A stretch of DNA of 64,000 nt from Rhynchosporium graminicola (GCA_900074885.1 FJUW01000015.1:353906-417905); one strand, 5' to 3'; numbered from the stretch's first letter, positions 43,946 to 56,080 are shown. Notes: generated from the sequence alone by a model not told the origin. Made by a program: numbers and translations.

Positions 43946-45596
43946 GGTGTGTTTGGGGATAGTGAAGTACTCGTAGAATAGAACAGAATTGACCGCGTAT
44001 ATTTAGTTGAGTGGGTAAAATAGTCGGGCTTCTGTAGTAGGTAGGTACGTAGGGTAGTCTCTTACCTTCGTAGTGTCGTCCGAAAATCGAATTGGCGTAG
44101 CGGAATAGTCGGGGTGATGGTTTCTTGTACTTGATACTTTTGACAAGGTGGCGCGGTCTGCTTCCGATCCGATCCATGTCAACTTTCGGTTACGCCGCCG
44201 GTGCTTTCCAACAGGCTAACTGTCATTGGATGAAAGACTCCGAGGCTGAACAATAATATGTTCCAGACGGGAAGAGATGTCTTTCCCTCGCGGCCATAAA
44301 TCTCTTCAGTTCGCTGCTCAAAACTCTCACTTCATCTATTCCAACCCTCTTTACTTGATTTTTGGATGATGATGATGTTGATGCTGAGAAGATGGCGTTA
44401 TCCAGGCTATACCTACCTACTCTTCTGCCTCTGTCACTGAGAACTGCTGGAATCCCGATGCAATATCTCGTCTTTCTCCCGCCGGGATCCGAAGAACACT
44501 TCAACCACTACATGTGTGGCAACCAATGCGGGATGTGAACCAAGCAGAGAACTATATGACTTGATTACTTCATTCAGGCTCAAACACAATTGAATTGATG
44601 TTCTCTCCTCAGTTCTCTGCCTTTCCCAGGCCAAGAGTTACGATGGCTCGACCTAGAATATGCAAGTGTCCTGTACGGAAAAGACTACTGTGACGCGTTA
44701 CTCAATGTTTTAGATACCTACATGTTCCATCCGAGATTTTCGACATTGAAGCAGAAGCAGGATCACGCACAATGCATTAGATCACTTCAGGTGACCCAAA
44801 TTGCTGCTGCTGTAAATCTGGATGTGCGAGGAGCAGCAACTTATTAGTCGGCTTTCGATCTGGATTCGAGCGTTGCCCGGGACTATTTCTTCCGAGTCAG
44901 CAACTACCGAGCAGTGCGAATTTCTCGTTGTCGAGCAGTAAATATCCCTGATCGCTGATTTCCGTTCGAAATCTGATTTGTATTTTATCTGTGCAATACA
45001 AATCTGAGGCGCTCGCTTGCTGCTCCATTGTTTTCTTTCTGCTGGATGCAGCTGTGAAGCAGATGAGATCAACGTATAAAAGCCCGCATTCAGGAAAGGT
45101 TGCTCTCGAGTAGTGTAGGAACTTTGGTTGGTATCTGTTGTTGTACTTCCGCAAATCCGCAAATCTTCATTCCTGTTCTGTTTCATGCGTACTGCTGTGA
45201 TAAATCGTCACGCAATTTGCTTCCCAAAAAGAGAGAGTGCTTGGCGGGCCGTCGCTTCCTAGACCGGGCAAGTTGAAGGTCACGATCGATCACCTTTCGA
45301 TCGTGCCTGCCGCGTTCGAATTCACCTCATTTCGAAACTTAATTAGCGTGCAGTTTTTGTCTGAATAATCGCTCTCGAACCTCGAAACCTACATCCTCCT
45401 TTCCACTCCATCACCTCAGTCTCTCCTCTCGCATCCAGAGGCTCGGTGATTTCCTTTCTCTCTTCTCATAGCACCTTTCTCGCAGACTATTGTCCTGGTC
45501 TGCGAAATACACTCTTTTGCCCCAATCCCTGTACCTGAATTCAGCTTTGCATGAAGCTTGCCATAGTCAATCCAAGTTGAGTGGCTTCGTGCAAAT
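43946..45596. promoter_or_regulatory. Divergent interval HEM2 / unknown 650 aa gene
   Basis: This 1.65 kb interval lies between divergent starts. Short minus-strand frames (44223-44504, 44434-44634, 44782-45186) do not join through plausible splice sites and carry no motifs. A palindromic stretch around 45282-45304 (CGATCGATCACCTTTCGATCG) is present. It is probably promoter and leader for both genes. Confidence 0.45.
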
Positions 45597-47931
45597 ATGG
45601 CCACCTACGGGAAGAAGAAGCGCTCCATCTTATCTTCGTTCTCCGTACTTCGAGACCCTGACAGCGAGTTCGAATCCAAGTCCAAGTCCAAGAAAGATAA
45701 GTCTAATCAACGAGGTAAGCTCAGCATCTTCTTCAGCATGGCTCCATATCCTTCTGAGACTTCTGGGAAGCGCGTACTTCGAAAGGTCAACTCCAAGCGG
45801 CACTCATCCACTCAGCTCTCCTTCTAGTCTCCTTCAACGAGTAACATGTATGTCTCCAGGTTCGATGGCGTTCTCGACGGCTGCGTTCCAAGACAGTAAC
45901 TACAATAAAGAATCCCCTTCCAATCAGCATGACGACAGCATCGAGGAGTTGGCAAGCATCCTACTTGACGATACCAACATTGACCAACTTCGACCAGAGA
46001 GCGGCAAACGCATGTCACAAACTGCCGCGACGAATGCAATTCCAGGCTATCCTCGCACTGACTCACAAGATGGCAAGAATCTACCACAACTTCCCAGACT
46101 GGTGTTTAATGATGACGATGCATGGGCGATGAGAATGGCCCCCGTGGTCACGGCTGCTGGATCCTCAAATCAAGTGGACTTTACCGAAGAAAGTACCCTA
46201 CCGACAAGCTTCCTGAACCGCATGTCTGTACACACTGGAAAGTCTTCCGCTCCAAAAATTCCTCGCAAATCTTCAAAAAGAAGATCTGGACGCCCTCAAA
46301 GTACACAACCTCATACAATGTCTGGTGACCGACGTAGCATTGCGAATCCTTCAGGGCAGACCATCACGACTACTGTTTCCTTTTCTTGTCAAAGTGGCTT
46401 GTCTCAATCAAAGAGTTCCGGCAATGTAGCTACAGATATCAATAGTAAGGTCGAAGCCATGATTGCAGCCACCAAGGCTTTGAAGCCTGGAAGTGACGGG
46501 ATTGTGCTCCCTGGACCACTAGTACCCGACAAGAAAAACCGCTTGGTCGGCAACAAGGTTCTGACAAAGATGAAGACAGCGATCAACGATCGATTCGGAG
46601 GGCGATATGCGAGGAAGCGTGACTCCATTATCAATGGTCGACTTCTTGATCCTACTCTCAATGAAGTTCAAGACTTCGAAGACGATGTTTCGGCTTCAGG
46701 AGAGACAGCAACAGCCATGGAGCTTCGAATGAATGAGGGTGAGACTCTTGTATACTTACAGGATGGGAACTTGCTAACCCTTTGACCAGGCGATAACTTC
46801 AAGAATCCGAAGATCTTCAATTTGACTGGTCATGGAAATATTCGTCGCAAGCCTCTTGCAGATGATGGCAAGTCGTTGAGGAGCCATAAATCGAATGATC
46901 ACCCTGATGATCCCTTCTCGGAACGTCCACAGTCTAGTACGTACAGCCCCTTTCGATCCTCAGCAGCTGTTGGAGACACGACTTCAAGCGAAAGTCTAAG
47001 CTAGATGTACTATGTATTCACTCGAACACTACATCTCCACCTTCTTCTCGTTTCCCCAATACCTCAAGAAATTCTTGCGACATTACTCCTAAGTCTCATT
47101 TGCTAATTTTTTTTTCTTGCAGGCAGTATCACACGTACCCCTACAAGATTTGAGAATAGGCTCCGCGATGATTCGTCCAATTCCCAAAGCAGTGAAGTTA
47201 TCCCAGATCTCCCAAATAATTGCCACACACCGAAACGCACTAGCGAGAGAAAGATCAGAACCTCGATATATGACAACGACTTCGATGCCATGCTATCTTC
47301 TAGCCCGTTCGCTCAATCAACCCCTCGTATTCGTCTAGAGCCAACATTCGAGGAAGACGGCACCAAGGTACTAAAGAATGTTTCGGCAGATAGTCGCTCG
47401 CTGTTTGATAGTGACCAGATGGATCTCGACTTCATAGGAAAGTCACCATCGTCACTGGAGCCTGCAAAGCGGAAGAGCTCTACTGCCAAGGACTATGGGA
47501 TCAGATATCACTCTTACAAGAAAGTCAAGAAGCATCCCTCGCCAAGCAAGGCCGAACTAGAAGGATTGGAGAGAGCCCTACAAGCATTCCTGCCGCTCAG
47601 TCCATCCGAAAGCTTCCCTCCTCTCGATGACTTGTATCCTGTTAAAGAGGCTATGGTTCCAGCTCCTGCACTTGCAACAACAGATCCCAACAAGAAAATG
47701 CAGAATACCAAGCGTCACGGTATGAAGCTGGATTCTCTTAAGGGTAGCGAGTCGATGCCAGCCCTGAGCCACCCCAATCTACACCTTCCATTTCCTCGTC
47801 AGAACACAGTCGGTATGGACGGTACTCACCGCTTCATGAGCCATAAAAACCTTGCTCATAAGATGGACATCGAAATCGACGAGTTGCAGTGGGATGATAG
47901 TACCTACAACATTGGCATGAGGAGGGCCTAA
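45597..47931 (+). CDS. Conserved-looking hypothetical protein, 650 aa
   Basis: Four exons (45597-45714, 45860-46738, 46790-46936, 47123-47931; introns 45715-45859, 46739-46789 and 46937-47122) encode 650 aa. All three introns are phase 1 and have GT..AG ends, which supports the model. The protein begins MATYGKKKRSILSSFSVLRDPD and is largely hydrophilic and Ser-rich, with no signal peptide or membrane span. A central segment (TDINSKVEAMIAATKALK ... LTKMKTAINDRFGGRYARKRDSI) is helical and basic, the most fold-like part. Basic clusters KRRSGRP and RYHSYKKVKKHP could act in nuclear import. The end (HKMDIEIDELQWDDSTYNIGMRRA) is acidic then basic. I do not recognise the family. Its length, codon regularity and splicing indicate a real gene, possibly a nuclear or cytoskeletal regulator, but no function can be claimed. 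Confidence 0.82.
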
Positions 47932-48450
47932 TCGCTTGGGTATGCTGATGGATTAAAACTGGCGGAGGAAGTTGTGTGTAGGAAATGGGCCTGCCCTCGA
48001 TTTGCCAACACTTTTTTTCGAATTTTTTTTACTGTACTTGTTTCTGGAATTATTGCTTGCTCTGACGATGCCAACATTTTCAGGTTTGGCTCTATGATAT
48101 GCAAGGGGGGCGTTCGTACTGAGTTTTACAAAGGGTTCGGGAATATTTGCTTTTCTTTTTAACTCGAGTCTCATAGATGTTGGCTGGTAACTAATAGGTC
48201 GCTTTGCGTACTACGTCACGTCGAGACTTGCAGAAGACATTTGAGTATCATAGCTTAGAATTATCGTCCGATAGGACTTTCTAGCTACTTGAGAAATTAC
48301 AATACAGAACATATGCCACACATCCTTCCAATTGATACGCTCGCTCGCTCGCTCCAAAATTCATTATATCGGGTATTTCGTCAAAAAGTAATCATACAAA
48401 CGTTGTTGGTGTTGGAAGTCGTGATGTGTTAATGAGTGTCTGAGTATGAC
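47932..48450. other. Convergent intergenic region
   Basis: This interval holds the 3' flanks of the 650 aa gene (+) and the 125 aa gene (-). It includes T-rich tracts near 48010-48030 and a short CGCT repeat at about 48340-48354. No coding signal. Confidence 0.55.
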
Positions 48451-48888
48451 TTAATAGACTCGATGCGAGCCTTTTCCATCAGTTCCATTCATTCTACGAG
48501 TTCCAGCAGCCTGCAAACATATAATTAGCCGAGATCCTCATCACCATCATTAGTCTCAATATCAACATACCTTGACACCAGGCCGTCTAGTCAAAGACCC
48601 CTTGATCTTCATCATCGCCCCACTGATCTTATCCCCAATCGTGGCATGGCGTCTCTGTCTCACCACGGGTGCATGTGTGGTGTGCGTAGCATGGCTATGT
48701 CCTGTGGTGTGAGTTGCAGCAGTTCGACGATTGCCTCCCCATCGCGAAGCGCGGACGGGTCGAGTCGCTCCGGGCTCGACTGTGGTTGTGGTCTTAACGG
48801 TCTTGGACTTTGCGTTGCGCCCGCGGAGACGTGTGAGTAGGGTTGGTTTTGTGGTGCGGGTCACGGTTGCATTGGAGCGGCGAGGCAT
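48451..48888 (-). CDS. Small basic conserved fungal protein, 125 aa
   Basis: Two exons (48888-48571 and 48510-48451; intron 48570-48511, phase 0) encode 125 aa. The start MPRRSNATVTRTTKP and the end GDKISGAMMKIKGSLTRRPG..AAGTRRMNGTDGKGS form a pattern I recall from unnamed small proteins of filamentous ascomycetes. The second exon, only 19 codons, restores that ending exactly, which supports the splice. The middle is His/Thr-rich (AATHTTGHSHATHTTHAP) and variable. The protein is very basic with no hydrophobic core, signal or membrane span, so it is probably disordered and nucleic-acid or membrane-surface binding. The function is unknown. The frame stays open upstream to 49155, but that part is low complexity and the MPRR start fits family members. 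Confidence 0.78.
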
Positions 48889-51789
48889 GATTGATTTTGT
48901 TTGGGGGGTTGAAATGGTGTGTGGAGCTGTAGGTAAGGATGAGGTGGTGGAAGGTGGTGGTGGTGGTGGTGTTGTGCAGAGAGTTGTTGATGAGGTTGGT
49001 GTGAGGGTTGATGATGTAGATGATCTCGTGCGGTAGGAAGCTATGAATGAAGATAGCGTTCTTGGAGGAAGTAGAGTCTTTTGTAGTTGATTTGCTTTGA
49101 CAATATCTGGATGCTGGTGTTGGGGAGATAGGAAAGAAGCTCCGGCGGCACTCATCGCAGTAGTTATAGGAAAAATTCACGGCTGTGATAAATGATAAGG
49201 TTCTCCTGCTCGTATCGTATCAGTGCATCGTGCCCAGATATGATCGTTATCAACAGGCATAAAGCTCGTCCGCTTTGGATAACAAGGTAGCCAAACTAGA
49301 TTTTTGTATCAAAATACTGGGATCTATATCACACATGACGATGTTTTCCGGAGCTGGCCTTGGTACAGTACGACGCATGCACGACGACGGGAAGGACCCC
49401 TACTTTTGCGCGCTGGGGTAGTGGATTCATGGATCGTGCGAGATGTTCCCTGCGTTTGTGAGCAGGAAGAGACGTCATTTCGCATGTTGACAGCCAATGG
49501 ATATTTTGAGATGGTTGCAACCCGAAGACTGGAATTCTTGTTTCCAACGGAAGAGCTCACGAGTTTCAAGCATCCTTACCTTCCTTGTTCTTCTCATACA
49601 TAAGGTACTCGGTTTCTCCAGAAGTCCTGAACTTATAGGGCCTAACACCTTGGCTTACAAGGGGATTTTGGCTGACAGGAGAGACTGCATCTCGAGCGAA
49701 AATTCCTGAATTCACGTCTTTATCGATGCGGTAATTACATTAAGATAGTTTTTACCTTGATTTCGGCGGCGTCGTAAGTCCACTTCGAGCTTGCCTAGGC
49801 ACCTGAAAACTTAAATATACGATTAGCAGAGATATATAAAGAGAAATGTTCAGGTTAGGGGGGAAGAAGCACTAAAAACGAAAGGGCGAGCAAGTGACCC
49901 CGATTAACGAGATTACAAAAGTTCTCCCTTGTAATAATCTCCTCTCCTTCCCATAAATAACCCCGGTAGGTTCAGACTTCTGGAGAAACCAAGTACGATT
50001 TTTACCTCCAGAATACGTCGCTAAACAAGGAATGATTAGAGGTATAATATATCAACATGTCTTGGCTGACGAATAAAACCTGGTTTGAAGCTCTTGCGAT
50101 CCGGGGTTTGGGTTCTTTATCGGGTCACTTTTCCGCTAAGCCACAGGATTCTCGGTGTTTGTGGCTGGAGCACTTACCTCCAGGTTAGAATCCTGAAAAG
50201 CTGGAAATTCATCGTGATCTTGAATCCAGGTAGTACTGTGGCTGACGAGGCTGGCTATGTAAATTATGGGGGCCGAAGCGTCATGACGTTTGTTCCCGAC
50301 GTCATTGAATGAATGTGCTGTGGCTGAAGATCGGGATGCTTGGCTGATGTTCTGCTTTTGCACAAAGATTGATGTTTGGCGAGATGAAGAGAAAAGTGCT
50401 AGGAATGAGGAATAGAAACCTTTGGCCACCACTGACGATGTGGACCAGCTACGTCCCATTCAATCAACGACTTGAATTTGGTCCCAACCAAAAAAAGACC
50501 TCTTGAGCCGATGTTTACTTTCCGTTCTTTGGCGAGCAGCGAGACTTTCTTTGATATCTGAAGGGAGGGAACCGCACCACCGGGAGCCTTACAATAATAG
50601 TTTCTCTTGTTATAACTAAAAGCATTTCGGCTTCGAATCAGGGCGACACTCCTGATTTCTGCATAGTATCGCAAATTTTATCATTGCAAATCACAACTGG
50701 GGACAGAAGAGAAGACTGATGATAAAACGTATGATTCATTTCAGATTTTGGGATCTTATGCCTGTTGTCGTTTTTGAAAATCAAAACTGCTCGAGGGCTC
50801 TCAGAGACAGCAATACATTTATTTTCAGAAAGCTCAAATATATGTAAGTTGAGTCCAGCTCCCCAACTAAGAATTCTTGATTCTTCTTCCTCGGGTAGAT
50901 AAGCAGGAAAGCAATAGCGTCGTAAAGCGACATACTTCACATACTAACAGACCAAAGACACATAGCACTCAAAGGAGAATAATCGAAAGTCAGCACATAG
51001 TGAAATAGGACGCTGCAAAGCTGAGAGGTCTAGAGTTTTGCATTCGTAAACCAAGAACACGGGTTTGCAAAAAGGAAGTACAAATCGGATTCCAAGAGCC
51101 CTTCTGTTTAGAGACGAAGATGGCGTTGACCTTCACGTTGCATTCTACATTCAGGACGCAGTCAGTTCATGAGGAAACTCCTTCGAGTTCTAATTTGGAG
51201 TCAGCTAATATCTACATCTCCGGCACTTGATGGGCCAATGTCATAAAGCCTACTACTGACATCTAACATCAGATTCTGACAAATGCTCGAAAGCAATGCT
51301 TGACGATAACTGGAATCTGTCACATCTTCAGACCTCATACCGACTTTTAAGACTTCTGAGGAGCGTCAAGTAACAACCTCAACCTCGAGCTTTACTGGTC
51401 ATGGCGGGGCCTTCCACCCCACACTATCTGACCTGACGTCAATCAACAATCCCATGCTCAATACATCATCATTAACAACTGCTGTAACACTACTGTACAA
51501 TTGAAAACATCTCGTCCTATCAAAGAATTGGGGCTCTGTATTTCACTCTTCATTTGGAAGATGCTTTACTCACGGTTTCGGAGGTAAGGTCCGATTGCAA
51601 TTAATATCTGACGTATTGGAAGTATCGCTTGTGATTTTAAGGAAGGAACGACGGAGACGATCTTTAAAACTATGAAGTGGTGCATCAATTGGCTGAGGAT
51701 TTTGTTTCCTTTACATCAAACAACAGCTGGAATGAAGATTGGAACAATTCAACTTCATCACCTCAATCCAATAGACAACACTCATCACA
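48889..51789. other. Intergenic region holding a MITE-like element
   Basis: Divergent interval between the 125 aa gene and the dehydrogenase gene. It contains the inverted-repeat element at 49608-49993. The rest (50.0-51.8 kb) shows only short frames without motifs and includes the dehydrogenase promoter and leader. Confidence 0.5.
49608..49993. mobile_element. MITE-like element with about 25 bp terminal inverted repeats and TA flanks
   Basis: The left end (49608-49632) starts CTCGGTTTCTCCAGAAGTC. The right end, read on the opposite strand from 49993, starts CTTGGTTTCTCCAGAAGTC. They differ by one substitution and one single-base gap over about 25 bp and remain weakly alike beyond (GAACTTATAGGG / GAACCTACCGGG). 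Each end is flanked by TA (49606-49607 and 49994-49995), as expected for Tc1/mariner-type target duplication. The 386 bp interior has no coding frame, so it would need a transposase in trans. It includes an internal near-palindrome GAGATTACAA...TTGTAATAATCTC at about 49909-49942. Family assignment is inferred from the TA flanks only. Confidence 0.7.
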
Positions 51790-52816
51790 ATGGCAGGATC
51801 CGAATCTCAATTTGAGAAGGGTATGTTTGCATCCTACTGGCTTCTATAGTAGTTGAGGTTTTGGTGAATTAATGCTAACAACTCCCAGGACACACCATCC
51901 CAGTCTCTCACCAAGAAGCACCCGGCAAACAACATGACATGGCCGGTCAAGACCCAGTCAACGACCAACTGCCCACCTCCTCCGGCGGATACCAAACATA
52001 CTTGGCAGCCGGCAAACTTAAAGGCAAGAAAGCTCTTATCACTGGCGGCGACAGTGGTATCGGCCGAGCAGTGGCTATCCTCTACGCCATGGAAGGCGCG
52101 CAATCCACAATCGTTTACCTCCCTGAAGAAGAGAAAGACGCACAACATACCAAAAAGCTCGTTGAGGAGAAGGGTGGAAAGCTAGCTTTGATCCAGGCTG
52201 ATCTGAGAGAGGCTAAGAGGTGTAAGAAGGTTGTTGATGAAGCTGTCAAAGGAATGGGAGGTATCGATATTTTGGTGCTCAACCATGGATACCAGATGAT
52301 GAAGGAAACTATTGCTGAGCTTAGCGAGTAAGTTTCCCCGTTCCCATACCAGAATAATAGAAAAATGACTGATAACCTACCCACAGAGATCAATGGGTCA
52401 ACACCTTCAACACGAACATCCACCCCTTTTTCTACCTCTCTAAATACACCCTCCCTCACATGTCCCGCGGCTCCACGATCATAACCTGCGCCTCTGTGAA
52501 CCCCTACATTGGCCGTCCCGACTTGCTCGATTATACATCTACCAAAGGAGCCATCGTAGCATTCACTCGCGCCCTCTCCAACCAACAAATCGAAAACGGT
52601 ATTCGCGTCAACGCCGTCTGCCCAGGCCCGATTTGGACGCCCTTGATTCCGGCTACGATGAATGAGAAGGCGCAGAAAGAGTTTACTAGTCCAATGGGTA
52701 GACCTGGTCAGCCATCTGAGGTTGCGACTTGTTTTGTGTTTCTGGCGAGTGCGGATAGTAGTTTTATCAGTGGGCAGAGTTTGCATCCCAATGGTGGCGT
52801 TATTGTTGGTAGTTGA
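51790..52816 (+). CDS. Short-chain dehydrogenase/reductase (YghA / glucose-ribitol dehydrogenase-like)
   Basis: Three exons (51790-51820, 51889-52327, 52387-52816; introns 51821-51888 and 52328-52386) encode 299 aa with matching phases. The N-terminal about 48 residues (HTIPVSHQEAPGKQHDMAG...GGYQTYLAAGKLKGKKALI) are the typical extension of YghA/YhdF-like SDRs. The cofactor motif is TGGDSGIGR (about 62-70), and NHGY replaces the usual NNAG. The catalytic Ser193, Tyr206 and Lys210 lie in CASVN and YTSTK. CPGPIWTPLI and FISGQSLHPNGG complete the fold. An acidic residue does not obviously follow beta-2 (IVYLPEEEKDA), so NAD(P) preference is unclear. Plant and bacterial relatives are stress-induced sugar or aldehyde reductases; the substrate here is unknown. 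No cluster partners adjoin it. Confidence 0.92.
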
Positions 52817-53530
52817 AGGAAGGAAGCAGTTATGGGTATAACGGTTGAGCTGCTAAGCGAGTAAACAGACTTTAATCTGCTTTCAATAACTTGTGCTAGT
52901 AGAGATTAGCTTCATGCATGGCTTTATGCGCCTAGCAGTATCGAAATCCAACTATTTCAAAATACCTTCATGCATACAAATAGATAGGCGTAAATTTTGT
53001 ATTTGCCACACAGTTGGGTATCTCGATTCGGTCTATGTACTTCTATCGGCATTACCTTTTGTACATCATTATTCTCTCTCTTCTCCGACCTGACTCAACA
53101 GTCGCCAACGTTCTAAATCCATCCACCAACCAGCTCAATCAAGCGATCGCTCAACATACAACAGCCCGCTTTCCCATTATCCCTTCGTAAACGCCGAAAG
53201 AGGAGGACAATTATCACTCCTTGACCTAGGTCGTCCCATCCCTTGAACGCCCAAAATGCCCTGAATTCGATATGTAGAGCCACTGAGGCTGATCTGGAAG
53301 TAAGAAGAATCCTGCTGCTACCGTGGAGGCAGGCTCTAAGCAATCTATGTGGAGGCAGAGCATCGAAAGTCGTGGTCAATACATGTCCTTGGTATAGACA
53401 AGAGCCATTACCTTTCCGCCTGCCGCGCTGGTATCGTATCATATCCTTGAGAACATTCTTTCGAGCTTGTATGGTGAGTAAAGCTCCTATGTTCGTGATG
53501 TCAATTTCCGTCTTAAACCAAATAATTCTC
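52817..53530. other. Convergent intergenic region
   Basis: This interval holds the 3' flanks of the dehydrogenase (+) and the SPX protein gene (-). Short frames on both strands lack motifs. Confidence 0.55.
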
Positions 53531-55102
53531 TCAACCTCGAATATTGTCCAACACTAAGAAAAGAAGCATCATGTTTAGCGCTAACAGCGCTGCGAACGTG
53601 ACACCGACACAACTGCTATGCAGCCAGCCAACCGTCTGCTTCCGGCACATCGCAAGAGTAACTCCAACGAATGCGAAGAAGAGACTCGCGATACAACCGG
53701 CAATTGCTCCAGCATCGACCTCTGCACGGAGTTTATGGCGGCCGGTAGAGACCAGGATCCCGGTGATTACAATAAGCATTATAGATCCGACGAAAGCTCC
53801 AGCCATACCGCGGAACAATAGTGTCTCACGATGGCGCGAAAATTTCTGGTCATTGATGCTAGGAAATGTAGCGTAGTGTGCCATGTATCCGGATGGAAAT
53901 TCTCCATTCGACGAGGCGTACGCTTCGTCTTCCACATCGGTATCGATGGCACTTTGGTGCTCGGAGAAATATCCCTCTTGTTGTTGGTTGTTCAGGAGGG
54001 AGCGTCTTTCGCTGGGTGATGAATTGGGGCTGAACCATGACTTTACACTGTGCAAAGGTGCTTTTACTTTTGCAAACATGTATTCGATTGTCTTGGATCC
54101 GGGGAATGATTCTTCTTCCGAATTTACATATATCGTATATGGCTCATCCTCCCCTCCCTCGCTGCCATCGTCATATTCGTTCCAATAAGGTTGTTGAACA
54201 TGTGGTGTCGTAGGTGTGCTTGGTACGCGGGATGGCCGTCTCGAGGAAGTTGAGCTTGGAGGCTCACTGTCCGGAGGAGTTGAGGATCGAAGATTGACAG
54301 AGAGATCCTGATATTGTGACAGGAGAGGAGAGAAATCCCTTCGGACGAAGCTCTTGGGATTTCCCAGAACCTGCTCATTGAATCGCTCTCCTAGTGTACC
54401 GGATCCTGTCCATTTCTATGCATCGATTAGCGAATGCTTCTTTTGCACCGTAGTATGCAGCGCAATATACCTTGTATTTCTTTGTGATCTTATGGAAGGC
54501 GACTCTTTGAGCTTTTACAAACCGTTGCAGATTTGCGATATCATCTCCGCATCTATCTCTATGTTAGTTGCGCACCCCCACTCTTATGCAGTCAGGTCCT
54601 ACCTTTCGATCTGCACATTATATTTTGCAAATTTGTCTCTCTGCTTTTGGGGGATGTCGCGATCGAGAGTTCGGGAAGTCCGGGCAAGAAGTCGTAAGAC
54701 GACTTTCTGGAGATGCTCTAAGATTTGGTCAGCAATAGCTTTTGAAGTCGCTGAGTGAATACGTACGAAGACGGCGACCGACTTCATCGGATTTACTCTT
54801 CACGAACAGATCCACGCGGTCATGTTGGTTGGAAAGCTCGTTGTAAAAGGCGTTTTCGAACTTCTCTAGCCCTGGATCTGCCTGTCCTGGGATGACAATT
54901 GCGGTTGCCTGGTCCTTTATAGTATTGACTTTGATGAGGTTCTTGAGATCATCGTAATCGACATTGTCTGTGAAGCTGCGATTAGTGATCTGCTAAGAAA
55001 AATCGACAGCTGGAATGGTGTCGGAGAAGTCAGACATTGGGAAGACTTACATGCGGCCCATTGTGGAACCGATTCCGCCAGGAATGTTTGCCCGTACTTC
55101 AT
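53531..55102 (-). CDS. SPX domain protein with three C-terminal membrane spans
   Basis: Five exons (55102-55051, 54967-54767, 54717-54603, 54552-54471, 54415-53531) encode 444 aa; every junction keeps phase and rebuilds family motifs. The SPX domain opens MKYGQTFLAESVPQW|AAYNVDYDDLKNLIK across intron 1. It continues with FENAFYNELSNQHDRVDLF and closes with AQRVAFHKITKKYKKW, the Lys-rich helix that binds inositol pyrophosphates. A Ser/Pro-rich linker (about 185-310) follows. Then come three hydrophobic spans (GMAGAFVGSIMLIVITGIL, IAGCIASLFFAFVGVTLAM, GVTFAALLALNMMLLFLVL), ending DNIRG. The spans do not look like the VTC1-type DUF202 module or EXS domains, and no polyphosphate-polymerase tunnel domain is present. 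A phosphate or polyphosphate sensor on a vacuolar or other membrane is inferred. Confidence 0.88.
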
Positions 55103-56017
55103 CCCTCAGGTCAAAGCTGCAGATTGATCTGCAAATTCTTGGGAGTCGGAACTATTATCAGATAAAGGTCGATCGGTCTTTGTCCTGCGATTCCGACTTC
55201 CTCTTTGTGCTGGTACAGAGGGCAGCGAACAACGGTAGGAAGACGCTCGACTTCAGATAAGCCAGACCAGACCAGAAAACACAAGATTTAACAATGCGGC
55301 CCTGAGAGCAACGCAGTTGCTGGCGCGGAGGCGGAGACAACAGGGAACACCTGTTTACAGATTTTGCGGAGGCGTAAAGTCAAAATATAGGTAAGGTTTC
55401 GAAAGTGAACTCTATTGGCGCAGACTGATTCGCTACGCTGCGCAAGGTTGTTTCGCTTGGAGGCAAGAGCCTGTTTCTTTAGAACCTTCCTTGGTTGGTG
55501 CCGTCCCAAAAGTCAAGTTAGAGTTGCGAGAGATGAGATCCAGCTGATGGGATGAGACAGTAACGATCATATAATAAGAGAAGAGGAGTGCGATCGATTC
55601 AATTGAACTAGAAACTTGGGACTCGGCTGAGATGTGTTCGAGTAATTAGTTCGGCTTATGATAGATATGCACAGTCAGAGATAATCGGAGACTCTGCCGT
55701 GACCCTCAAATATCTGGACAGGATCTTCTCATTGCTGCTTTCCCTCCTCTTCTCAGCCGGTATGTACTGTAGGCCTACCTACACGGACTGGATTGGTGGG
55801 GAAAGAGGGGCACGAGATGCAAGAGATGTGATGCCGCGGTTGGGTGGTGGGTGTTGATGGGATGTGGCTGGTGAGGTCCGGCTGTTTCGCGCAGGGATAG
55901 AACTGATTCCAGTACGACTCGAGGAAGTGCTTCGTAAGTAGAGTTTGTAGGGGACGGGATTGGTCGTCGGGTATTAGGAGAAGCAGAGGGCGAGGGTGAG
56001 GGTTCGGGATATTAGGA

Positions 56018-56080
56018 ACAACAATGCGATTAGGGAATAACAATGCGATTAGGTAGGGATAACAATGCGATTACGGATGC
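56018..56080. repeat. Minisatellite, three copies of AACAATGCGATTA
   Basis: The 13-mer AACAATGCGATTA occurs three times within about 60 bp, separated by GGGAAT- and GGTAGGGAT-like spacers, followed by a degenerate GATGCGACTAGG unit. Confidence 0.85.

Noticed and set aside
44223..45186. Minus-strand frames upstream of HEM2 as a separate gene
   Set aside because: The frames do not connect by consistent splice phases and show no motifs.
48889..49155. N-terminal extension of the 125 aa protein
   Set aside because: The extension is Ser/Thr/Pro low complexity, and the MPRRSN start fits the remembered family pattern.
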